64,000 nt of DNA from Lingula anatina. Lineage: Eukaryota > Brachiopoda > Lingulata > Lingulida > Lingulidae. Positions 59,025-64,000 of this stretch are shown piece after piece. The DNA is taken from positions 1-64,000 of the forward strand of contig NW_019774081.1 in NCBI RefSeq assembly GCF_001039355.2, given 5' to 3'. The notes below the pieces were generated by a model. It saw only the letters and a list, made by a program, of their open reading frames with translations, ran no database searches and was not told the origin of the DNA. A program made the translations under genes and the position numbers. How positions within the stretch are numbered: the stretch's first letter is position 1; every line of letters starts with the position of its first letter.

Positions 59025-62000
59025 CAACTCATAACATACCCATTACAGCCATATTGCTACATGTAAGATATAATGCTCAGTGTGAAAAGGCCATATAATC
59101 CTCTGAAATTTATTTGTTAGTTTGCAAGAGTCAAGGCTACACTTTTAACAATACTTTTGCCTTTTGGAATTCTGCACTTGCCATGTTCCCTCTTCTTTGC
59201 TATATGCACATTACAAGCTGCCACAATATATACTGCTCCTGAGTTTCTCAAAAAGGGAGGATAAGTGTTGTTGGTGTAAAATGACAGTACCAACAAAAAT
59301 GTTATATATGTAAAACTTAGAACTTTTAAAACAAGGTTATTTTTCCCCAGCACAGGAGGAATTAAATTTTGGTGATACCTAAATGGTTTATTGATACAAA
59401 CAAAACTGCAATCCTTATGACAAGTGGTTCAACTTTTTATGGAAGATTTATTTTCCAGGTTAGGACCTGTTGTTTATACATTGAAGTTACTTGTAAACAC
59501 AATTCAGATAGGAATAATGCATGGGTTCAATTTAATGAAGAGATTTAGGTTTTCGATGTTAAATATAACTTAACAGCTAGTTCTGCTGTATTTTACTTGT
59601 AAAATGTCATATCCAGTGTCAGAAGAAGTATGTGTCAACTCATAAGGTGAAACCACCTCTGTAATTTGAGGTTTTATCATGTGGCTGACAACCTCTGTTA
59701 TGTCTTTTTAACATGTGCTAAATTTGTTAGATTTGTAAGTAATAATTTTTTGACTTTCATTATGATATTATCTGGTAAAACAATATACATCTTTCCTCCA
59801 ATACCCGCCTATCTAGATTTCAGCCTACTGTATTTGGTATTAGGGTGTCCTTGCTGCTAGCATTTCTTGTGTTCATTTTTGCATGACCACACATTTATAT
59901 AAAAGAAGGAAACACCTTGGTGAATCTATTGAAAATTGCACTTCTAAATGAGATGAGTTACCAATGATTTGGCAGAGTGACCCCTTTCTTAAGCAAGAGC
60001 AATAGATATTTTATGTTAACCCCATCTGCAAAGGCACAGAGGATTTTCTGTGGAACCCAGGGTGAAATTGCAGTGTGAATGTATGATTAATCACGAACCA
60101 TGCCTCGCATCTTATATTGTAGACAAAGTTGCAGTATTTGAAGACTAGCTCACTAAGGTAGGGTTTTTATAGATATTTTTTAGAGATATTTTATGTAGAT
60201 GATAGATGATGTGAGACTTTGTTTCATCATCAAATGTCATTCAGTATCTATGCATTTGTCTGATTGACTTTTTTAATCTTGAATGCTAGAATTGAAAATG
60301 TTTCTTGTGAAAAGGTTATAAAATTTGCTACATGGCCAAATAATTTGAGCAGGGAGGTACTCATATTTGATGAGATGTACTTTCATGATTTGAGTAAGTG
60401 CCAAACATCTAAGGGATTTAACCATTATAACCAGTGTGAGGTCTGAAATGATGGCTGTTGATTTAGTTTGTGAAAGAAATTGTAATTATTGTTTACAATT
60501 GGGGGGGGGGGTCTTGGTCTTGACTGTAGCCACACTCGAAGCTACATTTGAAGAAACACTGACTTAAATGTCCATGGGTGTGGCCTGGTACTTGGCTTAA
60601 TTTGGATGATGAATGGATCTGTGGTGTGCCCTAAGTTTCACCTTGGACTCACCAATTCATGGTGAGTTCAAGGTTTGTCAAAAGTTCTACAAACATGGGA
60701 TCCTCATGGTCATACACACATGAATTTTTTAGCTAAAACTTTCTAATTGATTTTGAGACCCAAATGGTCCAATGGATATGTTGGATATAGTTCATGTTGT
60801 TCACTAGAAAAAATTAACTCCTATGATGCCAGCAAATGCTACACATTTGAAATGTTAGTCTGTGAAACAAACAGAGTAATTGAAATGTCAGCATGAATAC
60901 TGAATATGCAATGGAATGTTTGATAATAGTTTTCCTTTTGTTTTTAGTTTATATCTTGTTTATCAGTATGGATGTATGGCACTTTTCTTTATGATGACAC
61001 TAGTAAATATAAACATTGAATTCGTCTACATTTTACTCCTTTCATTTATAGTTAAGGAAGAATGAATAATTTAGAGGAAAGTGACATTTGGCAAGAAGAG
61101 AAACACTTACTTTTGAATTTATTAGTGAAAGTAGATGGAGAGGGGCCAGTGATGAAACATACATATTACCATTTTTCTTCCATCGTATCTCATCCCTCTT
61201 CATAAAACTGACAAGCCTCCTTGAAGGGGGTGTGAAATCCTAACTACAGGGAGTTCCCCATGATACCAAAGATGATATTATGATGTATGTGATGCACATT
61301 TATCAAAATTTGGGCTCCAGGCAGATTTTAGTTTTAGACACTGTACTACATCAAAGGGCGAAATCTGCTATTAAACTTGCTGCAAAGAAAAAAAAAGGAC
61401 AGGGTTATTTTATTTTGACAAGCTTATTTTTTTACAAGATTCTTGCAAGCATTTTTGTGCTGGCTCAAGCTAAGTTAAATGTTTGTTAGAAACAGCTGTG
61501 TTAATAGATATACTTTGGCTGAACCCTGTCTTTGAAATGCCACTAAAAATATGGGAGATAATTCACAAATTACTAGACATTAAAGATTTCTACAGATAAT
61601 ATTAACAAATCACTCCTTGGGGGACTGTCATCTCGCTGTCATAGACACTGTGAGTAGATAACAAGCCTACTGAAGATTTTTAACTTGGCAACAATTTATT
61701 TAGGAGTAAGACTTATGTTTGTAACTGTTAGCATATTAATTATGATGAAGCTATCGATGACAAAACAACAGTCTGCAATATGTTTGATTTTGGCTTTTGA
61801 TTCATCATGTTATGTTGACATGATTCATCTTTCATGCTGTCAGGAGATTTTGAGAAGTTTGCAGGAGAAGTTTGCAAGTTGTCAGGCACCCAGCATTATG
61901 TGAGATGGTCATTTTCATTAAATGTGACTTTCACTTTGCATTAACACCTGAGAGTTATGCATTTCCATCAAAATGCCCAAAAACATTTTATAATGGTTAG

Positions 62001-63100
62001 AACTGTGTCCTGTCTTATGAAAACGTCTCAACCCCACCCCATCCACACCCACCATTGCTCCAAATATTTGTATGGTGTTGCTTCATGTACCATATCAATG
62101 CCATTATGACAGAAAGGCCCATCTTTTCACATAAAGAACTCCCCTTTGAAATTGTATGCTGGCCACAGACCTTATTCATTTTCACATTTTTTTTTTAATT
62201 CTACTATTTTCATAAAACTGTCCTTTTTATTTATTTCTTTTTACATTGAAATATAACTTGATCACCTTTGTTGGTAATTGCTTCCGTTGAGTTCGTTGTT
62301 TCAAATTTTCAAGTAGAATTCTCTCTACTTAAAATCTTGAATTGACTGTTGAACTTGTACTGTTAAAAAACAGCCAAAATTATGTATCTTTTTATTCATT
62401 TGTTAGATTGACCTCTGACCACATAATGGCCCTGGGACCTGGCTCATATCAACTAGATCAGATAAAAAAGACTTTGTTCTCATTACTAAACAGTTTATTT
62501 ATCAGCAAAAGACCAAAACTGTTTTTGACATATTGCAATAATTGTATCAAAAGGCAATTGTAGATGGTATCTATATTTATTGTTTGGTATCATGCAAATC
62601 TACTGGCTTTTCAGATATTATCACTTGTTTCCAGTTTAGTAGAGCAGTAGTAGTGCACTTGCAGGTCTTGGTGTCCATTGACACTGAACCAGGATGAGTC
62701 TGACTGACACAGGTTTGTGTTTATAGCTAAAGATGGATTGAAGGCTGCTTTAATGTTAGCTTACATTGTATCTTTGGGCCATGATAAAGACATAATGTTG
62801 AACTAGAAATGGTGAAGCTATTTGTGTGTAGGTGTGTGGTGTAGGTGCTTCTACATAATGGTTCACTAGAGGTCAATCAAGCACAGAAAATTTTGCAACA
62901 ATCAAGCAATTTTTTTCACTTGAAAAACTGTTGCAGAGCAATCAACCCTCCTGCTGTGGCAACTAAAATAAATCTTACTAATAATAATTCCTTTAGCCTG
63001 GTTAGGTAAACCCCAAAATTCGATTTATTTACTCTGCAGAGCAGTTCTGAAAGTGAAAAAAGAAGTAAGCTAAGAAGTAAGATGGGAAAAGCAAACACGG
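59025..63100. other. AT-rich intronic or intergenic DNA, nothing recognised
   Basis: No exon with splice signals and recognisable coding. Minus-strand ORF 59117-59353 lies next to the recombinase fragment but shows no motif. A G10 run occurs near 60501. Confidence 0.4.
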
Positions 63101-63105
63101 TGTAG

Positions 63106-63480
63106 ACCTCCATCAAGACCACCCAATTCTCTGTATTAATTAATTATATGATTTTTAAATAAATTATATTATAATCAATTTATGAATTGATTAATTAATC
63201 AATATATAATTGAATTGCTTATTAAATAATCACCACCAAAATTTGCCCCTTTCTGAACTACCCCGAAAAGTTCATCAAAATCTCATTTTGCATAATGTTG
63301 CTAAAAGACCAACAGCCTTAGTAAATAGTGACACCATAATCCCCTGGTCCCCTCTCAACAGTTTTTGAAAATTTCCTCAAAATCTGAACACAACATTTTG
63401 CAAATTGTTACTAACACATAAACAAACAAAACAGACTAACAAAAAGAACCAAAATCATAACATCTGTTGTAAAGGTAAAA
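63106..63480. mobile_element. Old diverged copy of the 6.9-kb TIR element
   Basis: Begins ACCTCCATCAAG (compare ACCTCCGCCAAG) and contains TAATCACCACCAAAATTTG and TTCATCAAAATC. It ends with ACAAACAAAACAGACTAAC then CATAACATCTGTTGTAAAGGTAA, the same order of blocks as 6891-7614 but without the 122-bp array. Confidence 0.6.
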
Positions 63481-64000
63481 GTTAAAAATATTGTTATGAG
63501 GGGCCTTTGCTGTTGGTTTTAGTGGATCACCAAATGGGAATGTCACCATTAGTAATCACTCAACATTTTGTATTATTTTATTAATTTATATAATTTCTTA
63601 CTGTTTTCTATTGAGTGGGTGGATCCAACATTATTTCACAGCTGTTACATAGAGTTCATTGAAGTCAAGTGGTGTGTGTCAAGTGAAAGTGTTGCCCTAA
63701 TCTATAAGAACACAAAATTATGTTGCATCCTATTATTTGAATGCCAACAGGTGTCTACAAATTGCAAGGTCAGTCTGCTTTCTTTGTAGATTTGTTTCCT
63801 TGGTATCCTTTTAAAGACTTGTCAGCACATTCTGCTCGCACCTGATACATAGACTGACACATATTTAGTGATATCATTAATATTCATGGAAAAGAAATGT
63901 TGAAAAAAAAACTGATCCTAATATAAGCAGCATCAAGATTTGGAGAAAAATGCAGATTTGCTTGCAAAATGAATGCCTTCAGATATATATGAAATGTAAT
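63481..64000. other. Window end, nothing recognised
   Basis: A 73-codon ORF at 63568-63789 has no recognisable domain. No splice-supported exon. Confidence 0.4.

Noticed and set aside
61280-63789. Several 68-73-codon ORFs near the window end
   Set aside because: No splice signals or recognisable motifs; expected by chance in AT-rich DNA.
1-64000. CRISPR arrays, operons, prokaryotic promoters or prophage
   Set aside because: The window is clearly eukaryotic (introns, LINEs, microsatellites); the tandem arrays lack a repeat-spacer pattern.

Overview
This is a stretch of eukaryotic, AT-rich, repeat-rich animal genome. Genes have GT-AG introns, most of the DNA is non-coding, and transposon debris is dense. 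There are no operons or bacterial signals. A GFR-type allatotropin precursor and the repeat types point to a lophotrochozoan invertebrate (mollusc, annelid or brachiopod grade). That placement is an inference and the species cannot be named. Five single N bases (7508, 8975, 32639, 35818, 40810) mark contig joins or unresolved bases. At two of them the flanking sequence is duplicated, which suggests assembly artefacts.

Layout. 1-2.4 kb: no gene. 2.4-5.0 kb: a three-coding-exon neuropeptide gene (allatotropin/orexin-type, 120 aa) whose C-terminal part carries a perfect EF-hand loop. 6.9-7.6 kb: a transposon with short terminal inverted repeats (TIRs) and an internal 122-bp tandem array. 8.0-9.2 kb: a small three-exon gene of unknown function. 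11.4-12.6 kb: a 357-bp tandem array broken by a LINE 3' end. 13.8-18.4 kb: a long-TIR element enclosing a Penelope-like remnant and a retro-insertion with a 28-bp target duplication. 21.5-21.7 kb (minus strand): first exon of a small secreted protein. 23.6-24.4 kb: a dead LINE. 24.5-27.9 kb: a large palindrome whose left arm was hit by a 5'-truncated RTE-type LINE. 29.4-30.2 kb: a minisatellite and a fragment related to the palindrome. 30.8-36.0 kb: two LTR-like sequences around an acidic, repetitive 383-codon ORF with no recognisable pol. 36-41 kb: dispersed and duplicated repeats.

42.2-51.8 kb holds the best gene: a complete F-box DNA helicase 1 (FBH1) gene with 19 coding exons in phase (1,272 aa) and all main UvrD-type helicase motifs. 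54.37-54.70 kb is a probable first coding exon of another plus-strand gene. Its downstream exons are not found in the remaining 9.3 kb, which contains only scattered relics, including a tyrosine-recombinase-like fragment and an old TIR-element copy.

The genes are independent: a neuropeptide, a DNA-repair helicase and three genes of unknown function. The unusual content is the EF-hand in the allatotropin precursor and the nested repeat structures. I found no convincing multi-gene system.
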